Notes under the pieces: model-generated | The model's database searches: none | The model's input: the letters and a program-made list of their open reading frames with translations, nothing else | What the model was told of the DNA's origin: nothing | Position numbers and translations under genes: made by a program | Shown here: one piece after another, positions 34,263-44,163 of the stretch | How positions within the stretch are numbered: position 1 is the stretch's first letter | Layout: every line of letters begins with the position of its first letter | Assembly: GCA_026627065.1 (NCBI GenBank) | Contig: JAPNUO010000001.1 | Span: 124,001 to 188,000 of the forward strand | Length of the DNA: 64,000 nt | Direction: 5' to 3' | Source: Bacillota bacterium | GTDB taxonomy: Bacteria > Bacillota > Sulfobacillia > Sulfobacillales > Sulfobacillaceae

Positions 34263-35516
34263 TTACGATGACTGTTCCCGATTGAGGCGAGGCTTGGAGG
34301 CCGTCTCAGGCGGCACGGTCAGGTGATAGTAGGCCCGATGACCGTGAATGCGGAGATCGAGGCCCTCAGACTCGGCGTGAGGCGAAACCCGAAGGGTTCC
34401 CCACCGGCGAATGGCGCCTAGCGCGAGGGCCGTGACTGCAAATCCCCACGCCGCTATCGTCAGGCTCCCCAAGACTTGCACCCCAAGCAAGTGAAGACCT
34501 CCCCCGTACAGTAGGCCGCCGCGAACGGCAAACAACCCCACCGCCATGGTGCCAAAGACTCCGCTGACGGCATGCACCGGGACCGCGCCCACGGGATCGT
34601 CGACGCGAATGGCTTCCATGGCGGTCGTCGCCCAGGCCATGAGGATGCCGGCGGCCCCACCGATGACTAAGGCGCCTAAAACGTTGACGGATGCGCAGCC
34701 GGCCGTGATCGCCACCAAGCCGGAGAGGGCGCCGTTCATCACCATGGTGGCGTCAAACGTGTGTTGGGTTACGCGGGTCATGGCCAGCGCTGTCAGGGCG
34801 CCGGCGGCGGCCGCCAGCATGGTGTTGACCACAATGGTGCCAATGAGCGGCGAGAAGGCGGAAAGCGTGGAACCTGCGTTAAAGCCAAACCAGCCAAACC
34901 AAAGAATGAAAGTGCCGGCAAAGGCCAAGGGCAGGTTGGACGGCCGAAACGGCGTCTCGGGATGCGCAAAGCGTCCATTGCGCGGCCCCACCATCCACGC
35001 TGCGGCCAGCGCCGAAAAGCCGCCAAAGGCGTGAACCACCGAGGATCCGGCAAAATCAATCATGCCGAGGCGGTGCAGCCATCCATCGGGATTCCAGACC
35101 CAGTGCGCGGAAACTGAGTAGGCGACGACACCCACCACGACGTAAATGAGATACGCAGAAAATTGCATGCGCTCGCTCACGGCGCCAGACACAATGGAGA
35201 CCGCTGCCACGGCAAAGGCCATTTCAAAAAACCACAAGACCGGCGTCGGCAGGTGAGGGAGTTGCACAAGCTGGCCGTGGAGGAAGAAGCCGCCAAAGCC
35301 GAACCACCCGCTGCCACTGCGAGCGTAGAGCAACCCGAATCCCACGGCGGCAAAGACAATCGAGCCCACGGTCACGTCGGCCATGACTTTCATGACAATG
35401 GAGAGGGCATTTTTGGCCTGCACGAGTCCCGCTTCTAGGAGGGCAAAGCCACCTTCCATAAAAAACACCAGACAAGCAGCAAAGATAACCCAAATTGTAT
35501 TAATCGCCGTAATCAA
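34263..35516 (-). CDS. amt: ammonium transporter
   Basis: A 417-residue Amt/Rh channel with 11 helices, mediating ammonium uptake. The start is TTG 35516 with GGAGAGG close upstream. Signature blocks: FMEGGFALLEAGLVQAKNAL (helix 1), WNPDGWLHRLGMIDFAGSSV with the first pore His in VVHAFGG, NMLAAA-type helix, and the second pore His in PVHAVSGVFGT. The normally invariant DFAGG reads DFAGS, a mild change. There is no Amt-associated PII (glnK) gene behind it; the neighbour gene is convergent. It is divergent from an amino acid permease, so the two may share nitrogen control. Confidence 0.92.
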   Translation of the reverse strand: MITAINTIWVIFAACLVFFMEGGFALLEAGLVQAKNALSIVMKVMADVTVGSIVFAAVGFGLLYARSGSGWFGFGGFFLHGQLVQLPHLPTPVLWFFEMAFAVAAVSIVSGAVSERMQFSAYLIYVVVGVVAYSVSAHWVWNPDGWLHRLGMIDFAGSSVVHAFGGFSALAAAWMVGPRNGRFAHPETPFRPSNLPLAFAGTFILWFGWFGFNAGSTLSAFSPLIGTIVVNTMLAAAAGALTALAMTRVTQHTFDATMVMNGALSGLVAITAGCASVNVLGALVIGGAAGILMAWATTAMEAIRVDDPVGAVPVHAVSGVFGTMAVGLFAVRGGLLYGGGLHLLGVQVLGSLTIAAWGFAVTALALGAIRRWGTLRVSPHAESEGLDLRIHGHRAYYHLTVPPETASKPRLNREQSS

Positions 35517-35555
35517 TGGAGCCTCTCCTTGTCGTTAGTGTCAGGATTTGGGGAG

Positions 35556-35564
35556 ATTATAACA
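35556..35564 (-). promoter_or_regulatory. extended -10 promoter of amt
   Basis: TGTTATAAT on the minus strand combines the TG of an extended -10 with a perfect TATAAT, about 40 bases upstream of the TTG start. No good -35 is present, which fits extended -10 promoters and possible activator control. Confidence 0.5.
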
Positions 35565-35570
35565 TATGAC

Positions 35571-35840
35571 ATCGGAAAATACCATAATTGACATAGATAA
35601 CAAGAGAATTCCGGAAAGATCACAAAAATAGCGCATTGATGCCCGTGCCTTTAGCGAGTGCGACGGGGGAGTCGATTGGCTATTGCGTATGCAATGAATT
35701 TATGATATGTTCTGACAAAACCCTCGTTAACATAACATCGTTAGATAGATCGTGTCTCTTGTTAAACACACGTCAGTATTTGTGCGGTTGTCTTTTTCGC
35801 GTGAGTCTTAGGCTCTCCGCTTTGCGTGAGGAGGAAGACG
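35571..35840. other. AT-richer divergent control region between amt and the permease
   Basis: About 270 bases without a supported gene and noticeably richer in A and T than the surroundings (35571-35790). It must hold the promoters of both divergent transport genes, but I see no clear operator or riboswitch. Confidence 0.4.
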
Positions 35841-37361
35841 ATGGCAGATATTCGCGATGTGCTTCGGCGGGACGAGGAATTGCTCCGCAAGATGGGTTAT
35901 CGGCAAGAATTAAAACGGGCGTTTAGCGGGTTTTCCAATTTTGCTGTCTCGTTTACGATTATTTCCGTGCTTAGCGGCTGTCTGACCCTTTATGGCTTCG
36001 GTTTAACATCAGCCGGCACGCTAGCTGCCTCCATCGGCTGGCCTGTCGTGGGACTGTTTGTCTTAACGGTAGCCTTAGGTATGGCGGAGATCGCCTCCAC
36101 CTTTCCCACCGCGGGGGGGCTCTACTACTGGGCCAGCAAACTTGGCGGACCGGGATGGGGGTGGTTTACTGCCTGGTTTAACCTCTTGGGACAGGTGGCG
36201 GTGACGGCGGGCATTGATTATGGCATGGCCATTTTTATCGATGCCTTGCTCAACCAGTTTTTTCCCGCGATTCCGGCGACAGGCCGTCAAGGAGCGGTGG
36301 CGACCCTGATTATTTTTGCGTTGGCGATGCTGATCCAGGCGGCCATCAACTACCTGGGCGTTAATGTGGTGGCGGCGCTCACGTCGGTCAGCGCGTGGTG
36401 GCACATGGGCGGCGTTGCTTTGATCGTGGGGGCGTTGGTGTTCTTTGCGCCGCTCCATCCGCATCCGCTGCATTTTGTCTTTACGAGTGGCCGCACAAGC
36501 TCGGGCTTCCCGGATTGGTACGGGTTTTTAATTGGCCTTTTGCTGGCTCAGTACACATTTACCGGTTTTGACGCTTCGGCTCACGTGTCGGAAGAAACGG
36601 TAGGAGCTGACCGTTCAGCGCCAAGAGGCATTGTCTCCTCGGTGTGGGTCTCTTTGGTGGCAGGCTATGTGCTGCTGTTAGGATTGACCGCATCGTTGCC
36701 GAGCCTTTCCAAAGCGATGGCCTCGACCAACCCGGTGCTTTATATTTTAACGACCCGGTTGGGATTCGCGGTGGGCACCGCGCTTTTCATCGTGGCGGTG
36801 GTGGCCCAGTTCTTTTGCGGGACGGCCTCCATTTTGTCCAATTCGCGGATGATTTACGCATTTTCGCGGGACCGGGGTCTGCCGCTGTCGCGAGTGTGGC
36901 ACCGGATCAACAAGAACACCCATGTGCCGGGCAATGCCATTTGGCTGGCCATCAGTTGCGCCTTTGTGTTGACGTTACCGGCGCTGTGGAGCACCGTGAT
37001 TTACGCGGCGGTGACGTCGATTTCCACCATTGGCCTCTTCGTAGCCTATGTCATCCCTGTCTACCTTCGCAGGCGTCGCGGCCGTGAATTTCAGCCGGGC
37101 AGCTTTCACCTCGGCCGCTGGAGCGCATTCATTGGCTGGACGGCAGTCGTCTGGGTGGTCTTTGTGTGCATTCTCTTTATGCTGCCGACCACGCGTCCCA
37201 TCTCCCTCGCCACCTTCAACTTTACCCCGGTCGTCCTGCTGATTGTCTTTGCCTTTTTGGTGCCTTGGTATCTTCTCAGCGTGCGCCACTGGTTTAAAGG
37301 ACCCATCCGCCAAGTTGACGAAGGCTTAATGGCGGCCCAAGGATTGGGGACGTCCGACTAA
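35841..37361 (+). CDS. APC-superfamily amino acid permease (ACT type)
   Basis: A 506-residue, 12-helix transporter. ATG 35841 is preceded by GAGGAGGA. The N-terminus LKRAFSGFSNFAVSFTIISV is the hallmark of the amino acid/choline transporter (ACT, BAT1/GabP-like) group, together with FPTAGGLYYWASKLGGPGWG and the mid-protein YTFTGFDASAHVSEETVGAD. These proteins import GABA, choline or neutral amino acids. Located opposite amt, it may be a nitrogen source importer. Substrate unknown. Confidence 0.85.
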   Translation: MADIRDVLRRDEELLRKMGYRQELKRAFSGFSNFAVSFTIISVLSGCLTLYGFGLTSAGTLAASIGWPVVGLFVLTVALGMAEIASTFPTAGGLYYWASKLGGPGWGWFTAWFNLLGQVAVTAGIDYGMAIFIDALLNQFFPAIPATGRQGAVATLIIFALAMLIQAAINYLGVNVVAALTSVSAWWHMGGVALIVGALVFFAPLHPHPLHFVFTSGRTSSGFPDWYGFLIGLLLAQYTFTGFDASAHVSEETVGADRSAPRGIVSSVWVSLVAGYVLLLGLTASLPSLSKAMASTNPVLYILTTRLGFAVGTALFIVAVVAQFFCGTASILSNSRMIYAFSRDRGLPLSRVWHRINKNTHVPGNAIWLAISCAFVLTLPALWSTVIYAAVTSISTIGLFVAYVIPVYLRRRRGREFQPGSFHLGRWSAFIGWTAVVWVVFVCILFMLPTTRPISLATFNFTPVVLLIVFAFLVPWYLLSVRHWFKGPIRQVDEGLMAAQGLGTSD

Positions 37362-37384
37362 GGAAACACGTAATACGCTGCCAC

Positions 37385-37675
37385 TTACGACGGATGGCGC
37401 GTCCAATGCGGGTTTAAGGCATCGACAACCGCCTGGCGGAAGTCGGGATCGGACTGGGCCATCTGGCGAACCACATCGATGAGCGTACGCTGAAAATAAC
37501 TGGGCGTTTTGGTGCCAGGGGCTAACCACGACAAGAGAAAGTCGGCGATGACCTCGGAGATCAAGGCTTCGCCGTCCTCGGACCGAAAAAAGCGATGGAG
37601 CCATTCTTCGATATGCGGTTCGATTAACTGTTCGAGCCGCCGCTCAATGCGGCGGTCCAAGCGCTCTCGAAACAT
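37385..37675 (-). CDS. small hypothetical cytosolic protein
   Basis: A 96-residue protein, ATG 37675 with AGGAGG 5 bases upstream. The first half is charged and helical (RERLDRRIERRLEQLIEPHI), possibly a short coiled coil; no signal or metal motif. Convergent with the permease and divergent from coxS, with about 130 bases shared upstream. Family not recognised. Confidence 0.55.
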   Translation of the reverse strand: MFRERLDRRIERRLEQLIEPHIEEWLHRFFRSEDGEALISEVIADFLLSWLAPGTKTPSYFQRTLIDVVRQMAQSDPDFRQAVVDALNPHWTRHPS

Positions 37676-37690
37676 GGCGGCCTCCTAAAA

Positions 37691-37725
37691 TTGAGTGATT
37701 TCGCGTCCAACCTATGATACCATAG
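37691..37725 (+). promoter_or_regulatory. candidate promoter and operator of the cox-like cluster
   Basis: TTGAGT (37691-37696), a 16-base spacer and TATGAT (37713-37718) make a reasonable promoter. A short dyad CTATG-N4-CATAG (37712-37725) overlaps the -10 and could bind a regulator. A second -10-like TATACT lies at 37734-37739. No regulator gene is adjacent, apart from the two-component system at 46932. Confidence 0.4.
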
Positions 37726-37806
37726 AGGCACCGTATACTGAATATTCGACACAGTTCGTCAGTTTAATGAAAAGGTGTACGGATAACCGTTGAAGGAGGA
37801 CTGGTG

Positions 37807-38331
37807 ATGGCGGACGAACGGGTTGCGCTTCAACTGGTGATCAACGGGCGCCTGGTGCGCGGCGACGTAGAGCCTCGCACCCTTTTAGCCTATTATCTCC
37901 GCGATGAGCTGGGACTCACAGGGACGCACGTGGGGTGCGACACCTCCCAGTGTGGGGCGTGCACGGTGCTGTTAGACGGCTTGGCGGTCAAGTCTTGCAC
38001 GGTGTTGGCGGTACAGGCGGACGGTTGTCGGGTGACCACCGTCGAAGGCTTGGCATCCGGAGGACATCTTCACCCGGTTCAGCGGGCGTTTCAGGAGGAG
38101 CACGGGCTGCAATGCGGATTTTGCACGCCGGGTGCGATGATGCTGGCTGCCTGGCTGGTGGAGCAGGAACCCCATGCGGATGAGCGGGCCATTCGGGAGG
38201 CGTTGGACGGCCTCATTTGTCGCTGCACTGGCTATGAGAATATTGTGCGCGCCATCCAGCGCGCGCAAGCACTGAGCGAGGCCAGCGAAGAACCAGGCCT
38301 TCAGCGCGCTGAAGGGGGGCGTGGGCGGTGA
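37807..38331 (+). CDS. coxS: molybdenum hydroxylase small (2Fe-2S) subunit
   Basis: A 174-residue iron-sulfur subunit that passes electrons from the Mo site to FAD. ATG 37807 follows GAAGGAGG. The plant-type [2Fe-2S] has Cys44, 49, 52 and 64 ([17 protein letters not shown]), and the C-terminal four-helix [2Fe-2S] has Cys103, 106, 138 and 140 ([17 protein letters not shown]). All eight ligands are present. The extra C-terminal tail after residue 155 is low complexity. Its stop overlaps the coxL start by 4 bases, so subunits are coupled in the S-L-M order usual for form II clusters. Confidence 0.92.
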   Translation: MADERVALQLVINGRLVRGDVEPRTLLAYYLRDELGLTGTHVGCDTSQCGACTVLLDGLAVKSCTVLAVQADGCRVTTVEGLASGGHLHPVQRAFQEEHGLQCGFCTPGAMMLAAWLVEQEPHADERAIREALDGLICRCTGYENIVRAIQRAQALSEASEEPGLQRAEGGRGR

Positions 38332-40688
38332 GCCAAGCTGTGTTGGGAGCCCGCGTTCAGCGGAAGGAAGATGCGCGCTTGGTGCGCGGCCGCGGTCGCT
38401 ATACCGACGACATTCGACTTCCGGGCATGCTTTACGCGGGCGTCGTTCGCAGTCCGTACGCCCATGCGCGCATCCGGGCCATTGATACCCGGGCTTTAGA
38501 GAAGCTCGATGGGGTGGTCAGAGTCTACACCGGCCAGGACTTAAAGGGACGGCTGGGCAGCATTCCGACCGCCTGGATTCCGCCCGACTCCGATCTTAAG
38601 ACGGTGGAGCATCCCGCGCTAGCTTACGACAAGGTGCGATACGTAGGGGATGGCGTGGCACTGGTGGTGGCCACGTCGCGGGGCGTGTTGGAGGATGCCT
38701 TGGAAGCGATCCGGGTGGACTACGAGCCGTTGCCTGCGGTCTATGACCAGTTGGCCGCCATGAAACAAGGGGCGCCCCAACTGCACCAAGACGCCCCGCA
38801 AAATGTTGCATTGCACTGGAGGGCGGGAACCGACACCGAGGACGCCTTTCGGCGTGCGGACGTGGTGGTCCGCCGGACATTTCGGCAGCAGCGGCTGATT
38901 CCCAATCCTATGGAGCCGCGGTGCGCGGTAGCCCAGTATGACGAGGCGACGGGAGAGTTGACCGTCTGGGCGACCACCCAAAATCCTCATATTCATCGGT
39001 TCTTAATGGCCAACATTCTCGGCATGCCGGAGCACAAGCTTCGCGTCGTGGCCCAAGATGTTGGCGGCGGCTTCGGTTCGAAAATTGCCTGCTATCCCGA
39101 CGAGGTCTTGGTGGGGTACGCGGCGCGCGACCTCCGAGCCCCTGTCAAATGGACGGAAACCCGCTCGGAACACTTCCTGGTGACCACGCACGGGCGCGAC
39201 CACGTGGACGAAGTGGAGCTGGCCGGCACCAAGGATGGCCGTATCTTGGCCGTGCGGGTGCGGGCGTACGCCAATCTTGGCGCGTATCTCTCCACTGCGG
39301 GGCCGGGCGTGCCGACAATCCTTTTTGGACTTATCGTCAACGGCGCGTACGACATCGAGGCGGCGTCCAGCGAGGTTTATGGCATTTTCACCAACACCAC
39401 GCCAGTGGACGCCTATCGCGGAGCCGGACGGCCGGAAGCCACCTATTTAATCGAGCGCATGATTGACTCTTATGCACGCGAGATTGGCATGGATCCTGTC
39501 GAGGTTCGACGCCGCAACCTGGTGAAAAAAGATCAGTTCCCTTATACGAATCCCTTTGGGCTCACGTACGACAGCGGCGACTATCACCAGACGCTGGACT
39601 TGGCGCTCAAGACCCTCGACTACGACGCGCTCAGACAAGAGCAGGCGGCGCTCCGCCAACAAGGCAAGTACCTGGGCATCGGGTTTAGCACTTATGTGGA
39701 AATGTGCGGGTTGGGGCCCTCCCAGGTCGCCGGCGCGGTGGGATTTCAAGGGGGGCTGTGGGAAAGCGCTCTGGTCCGCGTCCATCCCACCGGCAAGGTT
39801 ACGGTGTTTACTGGGGCCTCGCCTCACGGTCAAGGCGAGGAAACCACGTTTGCCCAAATCGTGGCCGACCGGCTGGGGGTGCCGCTGGACGATATTGAGG
39901 TGGTGCACGGCGACACCGATCGCATAAGCATGGGCTGGGGGACTTATGGCTCCCGGACGACGGCCGTCGGCGGTGGGGCGCTGGCTTTGGCCGCGGACCG
40001 CGTGGTGGCCAAGGCGAAACGCTTGGCAGCCCACATGCTGGAGGTCCCTGAGGCGGCGGTGGAGTTTGAGCAAGGACGGTTTTACCCGGAAGGGGACCGC
40101 CGTCGCGGCGTGTCTCTCCAAGAGGTGACCCTGCAGGCATACTTGGCGTGGAATCTGCCCTCCGATCTGGAGCCGGGGCTGGAGGCGAGCGCCTTTTACG
40201 ATCCCACCAACTTCACGTACCCCTTCGGCACCCACGTGGCAGTGGTCTCGGTCGATGCGGAGACGGGCGAAGTGCGTCTCTTGCGCTACTTGGCCGTCGA
40301 CGACTGCGGACCGGTCATTAACCCGATGATTGTCGAGGGCCAAGTGCACGGGGGCGTTGTGCAGGGGATCGGCCAGGCGCTCTTTGAAGGCGCGCGCTAC
40401 GACCAGGACGGGCAACTGTTGACGGCGTCCTTCTTGGACTACGCCATGCCCAAGGCACGTAGTTTGCCCCGCTTGGAAACGCTCCATACGGTGACCCCAT
40501 CGCCCCATAATCCGCTCGGCGTCAAGGGCGTAGGGGAGACCGGCACTATTGCCTCCACGCCCGCCGTGGTCAATGCGGTGATGGATGCCCTGAGCCCTCT
40601 GGGCATAACAGACTTGCCGATGCCCTTAAGCCCTCCCGTCGTCTGGGAGGCGATACAGGCTGCGCGGCAATCGGGAGGTGTCTCATGA
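38328..40688 (+). CDS. coxL: molybdenum hydroxylase large subunit, form II CoxL type
   Basis: A 786-residue xanthine oxidase-family catalytic subunit, GTG 38328 (GTGA overlap with coxS). It binds molybdopterin cytosine dinucleotide and hydroxylates an unknown substrate or oxidises CO. The active-site loop reads [12 protein letters not shown] with Arg364-Gly365 where form I CO dehydrogenase has the Cu-binding Cys of AYxCSFR; this defines form II. Mo-binding blocks [10 protein letters not shown] and the catalytic Glu in [13 protein letters not shown] are present. Form II enzymes are commonly annotated as CO dehydrogenase, but many are other aldehyde or purine-type hydroxylases, so CO oxidation is not assured. 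Confidence 0.88.
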   Translation: MSQAVLGARVQRKEDARLVRGRGRYTDDIRLPGMLYAGVVRSPYAHARIRAIDTRALEKLDGVVRVYTGQDLKGRLGSIPTAWIPPDSDLKTVEHPALAYDKVRYVGDGVALVVATSRGVLEDALEAIRVDYEPLPAVYDQLAAMKQGAPQLHQDAPQNVALHWRAGTDTEDAFRRADVVVRRTFRQQRLIPNPMEPRCAVAQYDEATGELTVWATTQNPHIHRFLMANILGMPEHKLRVVAQDVGGGFGSKIACYPDEVLVGYAARDLRAPVKWTETRSEHFLVTTHGRDHVDEVELAGTKDGRILAVRVRAYANLGAYLSTAGPGVPTILFGLIVNGAYDIEAASSEVYGIFTNTTPVDAYRGAGRPEATYLIERMIDSYAREIGMDPVEVRRRNLVKKDQFPYTNPFGLTYDSGDYHQTLDLALKTLDYDALRQEQAALRQQGKYLGIGFSTYVEMCGLGPSQVAGAVGFQGGLWESALVRVHPTGKVTVFTGASPHGQGEETTFAQIVADRLGVPLDDIEVVHGDTDRISMGWGTYGSRTTAVGGGALALAADRVVAKAKRLAAHMLEVPEAAVEFEQGRFYPEGDRRRGVSLQEVTLQAYLAWNLPSDLEPGLEASAFYDPTNFTYPFGTHVAVVSVDAETGEVRLLRYLAVDDCGPVINPMIVEGQVHGGVVQGIGQALFEGARYDQDGQLLTASFLDYAMPKARSLPRLETLHTVTPSPHNPLGVKGVGETGTIASTPAVVNAVMDALSPLGITDLPMPLSPPVVWEAIQAARQSGGVS

Positions 40689-41539
40689 TTCCCTCTGCAT
40701 TTCGCTATCGCCGGGCTCAGACGGTGGCAGAAGCGCTAGACCTTTTGCGCCAAGAACCCGAGGCCAAACTTTTGGCGGGGGGCCAAAGCCTCTTGCCCCT
40801 GATGAAGCTTCGCCTGGCGCGTCCGGGCACGCTGGTGGACATTAGCCGCATCGATGAGCTTCGCCGCTTCGAGGTGCGGCCGGATCGGGTGGTGATCGGG
40901 GCGATGGTCCGCTATCACCAGGTGTTGGCGAACGCGGAGCTGCGAGCTCGCCTCCCTCTCCTGCCGCAGGCGGTGGCGGTGATCGCCGATCCCCAGGTGA
41001 GACACCGCGGAACCGTGGGAGGCAGTGCGGCGCACGCCGATCCGGCTTCCGACCTGGCGGCGGTGTTTTTGGCCGCGGATGCCGAATTTGTTCTTCAGGG
41101 GCCTCAGGGGGAGCGCCGGGTCCAGGCTCGCGACTGGTTTCTCGGTCCCATGATGTCGAACCTGCAGCCTGACGAACTGTTGTGCCGCATTGAGATCCCT
41201 CTAGCGTGGCCCCCTCATCAGGCCTACCTCAAATTTCCGCATCCGGCGTCCGGTTATGCGTTGGCCGGGGTGGCGGCGCTGGTATCTCGCGCGCCCGACG
41301 GTTCGGTGGAGGACGTCAAGGTGGCGGTGACCGGCGCGGGTCAACTGCCGTTTGCAGCCCAGGGGGTGACGGCCGCGCTCAAAGGGCAGACGCTTAGTCG
41401 CCAACTGATGCGCGAAGCGGCGGAGCGCGGCGCGGCCGACGGCACCTACGCGGATGACGGCCCTTATTCTGCCGCGTACCGACAAAACTTGGCGCGGGTC
41501 ATGATTGAGCGAGCACTGGCCAAAGCCAGTGAATCGTGA
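40685..41539 (+). CDS. coxM: molybdenum hydroxylase FAD subunit
   Basis: A 284-residue subunit of the vanillyl-alcohol oxidase FAD fold, overlapping coxL by 4 bases (ATGA). FAD pyrophosphate loops: KLLAGGQSLLPLMKLRL (AGGQSL) and HRGTVGGSAAHADPASDLAA (TVGGSAAHADP). The C-terminal CO dehydrogenase flavoprotein domain (residues 175-280) is present. It passes electrons from the Fe-S subunit towards the quinone pool or another acceptor. Confidence 0.92.
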   Translation: MIPSAFRYRRAQTVAEALDLLRQEPEAKLLAGGQSLLPLMKLRLARPGTLVDISRIDELRRFEVRPDRVVIGAMVRYHQVLANAELRARLPLLPQAVAVIADPQVRHRGTVGGSAAHADPASDLAAVFLAADAEFVLQGPQGERRVQARDWFLGPMMSNLQPDELLCRIEIPLAWPPHQAYLKFPHPASGYALAGVAALVSRAPDGSVEDVKVAVTGAGQLPFAAQGVTAALKGQTLSRQLMREAAERGAADGTYADDGPYSAAYRQNLARVMIERALAKASES

Positions 41540-41547
41540 ACACGGGG

Positions 41548-41573
41548 CGCCGGTCGCGAGGCCGGCGTTTCCT
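41548..41573 (+). terminator. hairpin with broken T run between coxM and coxD
   Basis: CGCCGG (41548-41553) pairs with CCGGCG (41562-41567) and is followed by TTTCCTTT. It may be a weak terminator that lowers expression of the maturation genes relative to the structural genes. Confidence 0.45.
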
Positions 41574-41590
41574 TTGTAGGGGGGATCGCG

Positions 41591-42502
41591 GTGAAGAATC
41601 CCTATCGTTCCGTCGGAGAACTTGCGGACACCCTGGATGCTGCCGGTTATCTGGCCGATCCAGCGCTGGCGACAGCAGTGTTCTTGGCCTTGAGTCTAGA
41701 ACGTCCGCTGTTTTTGGAAGGGCAGCCGGGCGTGGGAAAAACTGCATTGGCGGGGGTGATGAGTCAGCTTCTGAACCGTCCGTTGGTCCGGTTGCAATGC
41801 TATTACGGGATTGATCTAAAAAGCGCCGCGTATGACTGGAACTATGCCCGGCAAATGGTGCACATTCGGTTGGCGGAAACCTTGACGCCGGCGGGAGCGC
41901 GACCGGAAGACGTGGAGCGCGATGTGTACAGCCGAGACTACCTGGCGCCGCGGCCGCTCCTGACGGCGTTGACCATGAATCCCGCGCCGGTTCTTCTTAT
42001 CGACGAGGTGGATCGCGCGGACGAAGCATTTGAAGCGCTGCTGCTGGAGTTCCTCGGGGAGTTTCAAATGACCATCCCCGAGGTGGGCACGTTTCGCGCT
42101 GAGGAAATTCCTTTGGCGGTGCTGACCTCCAACCGGACCCGCGACGTGCACGATGCCTTGCGCCGTCGCTGCTTATATGCCTGGGTTGACTTTCCCGATC
42201 CCGACCGCGAACGCGCCATCCTCGCTCGACGCTGTCCCGCGCTAGGAGACGACTTGCTGGACGGGGTGGTGAAAGCCGTGGCTGTTCTGCGGGACATGCC
42301 TTTAGCCAAGCGGCCGGGACTGGCCGAAAGCCTCGATTGGGCCCAAGCGTTGGCGCGTCTGGGGGCGGAGCGCCTGACGCCGGAGCTGGTGGAACGCACC
42401 CTGGGGCTTATTGTGAAGTATTACGATGACCTCGATCTTCTTCGGCGGTCGGATCGCTGGAGGTTGTTGCTAGAGAGGATGGGGAGGGGAGGGCATGGAT
42501 GA
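41591..42502 (+). CDS. coxD: MoxR-family AAA+ ATPase (CoxD)
   Basis: A 303-residue AAA+ protein, GTG 41591 with GGGGGG upstream. Walker A is EGQPGVGKTALA, Walker B LLIDEVDRADEAFEALLLEF, sensor 1 VLTSNRTRDVHDALRRR. In CO dehydrogenase clusters CoxD acts with CoxE in inserting the sulfur and copper at the active site. Here, with a form II enzyme, copper insertion is not expected, so it may serve sulfuration only. It overlaps coxE by 8 bases. Confidence 0.88.
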   Translation: MKNPYRSVGELADTLDAAGYLADPALATAVFLALSLERPLFLEGQPGVGKTALAGVMSQLLNRPLVRLQCYYGIDLKSAAYDWNYARQMVHIRLAETLTPAGARPEDVERDVYSRDYLAPRPLLTALTMNPAPVLLIDEVDRADEAFEALLLEFLGEFQMTIPEVGTFRAEEIPLAVLTSNRTRDVHDALRRRCLYAWVDFPDPDRERAILARRCPALGDDLLDGVVKAVAVLRDMPLAKRPGLAESLDWAQALARLGAERLTPELVERTLGLIVKYYDDLDLLRRSDRWRLLLERMGRGGHG

Positions 42503-43709
42503 CGATGCGCGCGTCCTGGTGGATAACCTGGGAGTTCTGATGCGGGGACTCAGACGCGCACACTTTCCCTTGGGCACTGCGGATCTTAAAGACGCTCTCA
42601 AAGCGCTTCAATGCGTGAACCTTGCTGATCCGGTCGAGGTCGAAGCGGCCTTGGCGGCTCTGTGGTGCCGCGACTGGCCGTCCCGCCAGGTGTTTCGAGC
42701 GGCGTTTGAGCAATGGGTGATGCTGCTGTTGCGTCAGTCGCCGGACGTTGTCGGCCTACGTACTTACTTGGCAGAGGTGGCCAGTCGGCGCCGTGACGCC
42801 AGCAAAATGGGGGGAGTCAGCTGGTTTCCACAGCCGGCCGACGGCGAGCTGGCCAACGAGACAGTGTCTTTCGGGGTGGGGGCCACCCGCGACGAGGTAT
42901 GGCGCTATCGGCCCCTGGATCGCTTAAGCGACGACGAGTTGCATCAGCTGTTGACATGGTACCGGCCGCGTCGTCCGCTTCAGGGTTGGGCGCGTCTTTA
43001 CGACGCCAAGCCCACGGGACGTCGCCTAAACTTGGGAGAGACGATGCGCCGGGGACGGGAAGGGTCGGAGTGGGTGCGCATGTATTTTGATCGTCCGCGA
43101 CTCGAGCCGCTGAGGGTGACGCTGCTCTTGGATTTGAGCGGGTCGACCCAGCACTATCACCGACCTCTGCTGCAGTTTTTGCACGCGATGATGCGCCACG
43201 AGCGAGCGCTGGAGGTTTATGGCTTTAGCACTCGGCTCACTCGGCTGACCCCGGCTTTGCGCCTGACGTCGGTCGACCGGGCCCTGGCCGAGGTGGCCGC
43301 GTTGGCCCCCCATCGAGGCGGAGGAACCCGGATTGGGGACAGCTTAAAAGACCTCTGGGAGCGAGAACGGGGACGCGGGATCGGTGGCCGTTCAACCTTG
43401 GTCGTGATCTCCGACGGCTTCGACGAGGAGAGTGAGGATCTCGACCGTTGGCTAAGCCGTTGGGCAGGGTATTTGCATGGTCGGGTGCACTGGTGGCATC
43501 CGGGGCCGTCCGATCCGCGTCAGTCGCGCATCGCTTCGGTGCGCACCTTGGCTAAACACACCCGAGTTTGGCGCATCTTCACCCTGAACGCGCTGGGGAA
43601 GGCCTGGGAGGCCCTTCAGCAGGGGGAAAGCGCATCGCCGGAACCCTTCGGTATAATGGAGGAGAGGAACGAGCATCTGATGAAAGAAGGCCAGGATAGT
43701 GGAACTTAA
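42495..43709 (+). CDS. coxE: VWA-domain protein (CoxE)
   Basis: A 404-residue protein with a von Willebrand A domain in residues about 200-380. The MIDAS is TLLLDLSGSTQHYH (D-x-S-x-S), with later GGGTRIGDSL (Thr ligand) and VVISDGFDEESED (Asp ligand). This domain pairs with MoxR ATPases as a metal-dependent chaperone. It overlaps coxD and coxG, so the three are coupled. Acts in the cytosol on the Mo enzyme. Confidence 0.88.
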   Translation: MDDDARVLVDNLGVLMRGLRRAHFPLGTADLKDALKALQCVNLADPVEVEAALAALWCRDWPSRQVFRAAFEQWVMLLLRQSPDVVGLRTYLAEVASRRRDASKMGGVSWFPQPADGELANETVSFGVGATRDEVWRYRPLDRLSDDELHQLLTWYRPRRPLQGWARLYDAKPTGRRLNLGETMRRGREGSEWVRMYFDRPRLEPLRVTLLLDLSGSTQHYHRPLLQFLHAMMRHERALEVYGFSTRLTRLTPALRLTSVDRALAEVAALAPHRGGGTRIGDSLKDLWERERGRGIGGRSTLVVISDGFDEESEDLDRWLSRWAGYLHGRVHWWHPGPSDPRQSRIASVRTLAKHTRVWRIFTLNALGKAWEALQQGESASPEPFGIMEERNEHLMKEGQDSGT

Positions 43710-44145
43710 AGGTCATCGAGTGATTGAGGCAAGCCCCGACGTGTGCTATCGTCTCCTGACCGATCCGGACGTGCTGGTGCGCACGATGCCCGGGTTGAAG
43801 CGCATGACCGCCCGCGAGGACGGCACGTATGAAGCCGAAATGGAAATGGGCGTAGCGGCCATCCGCGGCCGCTACAGCGGCACCCTCGCGATTCAAGATC
43901 GGGTGGAAGGGACGTCTTACCGTCTGGTGATGGACGGCCAGGGGCCGGGAGGGTTTGTCAACGTCAACTTGTCGGTAAGGTTTGATGCGGTGCCGGAGGG
44001 CTGCGACGTCAGTTACGACGGGGAAGCCAAAGTGGGCGGTACGGTGGCCGGTGTGGGACAGCGCATGATTTCGGGCGTGGCGTCCTTCATCATGAATCAA
44101 TTTTTTAGCAATATCGCCAAGGAAGCCAAGCAGCACGTCGGGTAA
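43699..44145 (+). CDS. coxG: CoxG / SRPBCC-fold protein
   Basis: A 148-residue protein of the START/SRPBCC superfamily (carbon monoxide dehydrogenase subunit G). GTG 43699 lies inside the end of coxE with AAAGAAGG 8 bases upstream. Family marks: the N-terminal VIEASPDVCYRLLTDPDVLV and MPGLKRM, and the C-terminal helix QRMISGVASFIMNQFF. CoxG helps anchor CO dehydrogenase at the membrane. There is no C-terminal membrane helix here, unlike longer CoxG proteins. Confidence 0.87.
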   Translation: MELKGHRVIEASPDVCYRLLTDPDVLVRTMPGLKRMTAREDGTYEAEMEMGVAAIRGRYSGTLAIQDRVEGTSYRLVMDGQGPGGFVNVNLSVRFDAVPEGCDVSYDGEAKVGGTVAGVGQRMISGVASFIMNQFFSNIAKEAKQHVG

Positions 44146-44163
44146 TTGGCAGGGGAGGAGATT

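Noticed and set aside
39447..40508. 353-residue minus-strand open frame in coxL
   Set aside because: Antisense shadow of the conserved Mo-binding subunit; no start signal and His/Arg/Gly-rich composition.
38328..40688. annotating CoxL as a proven aerobic CO dehydrogenase
   Set aside because: The AYRGAGR loop is form II and lacks the Cys that binds copper, so CO oxidation cannot be claimed from sequence.
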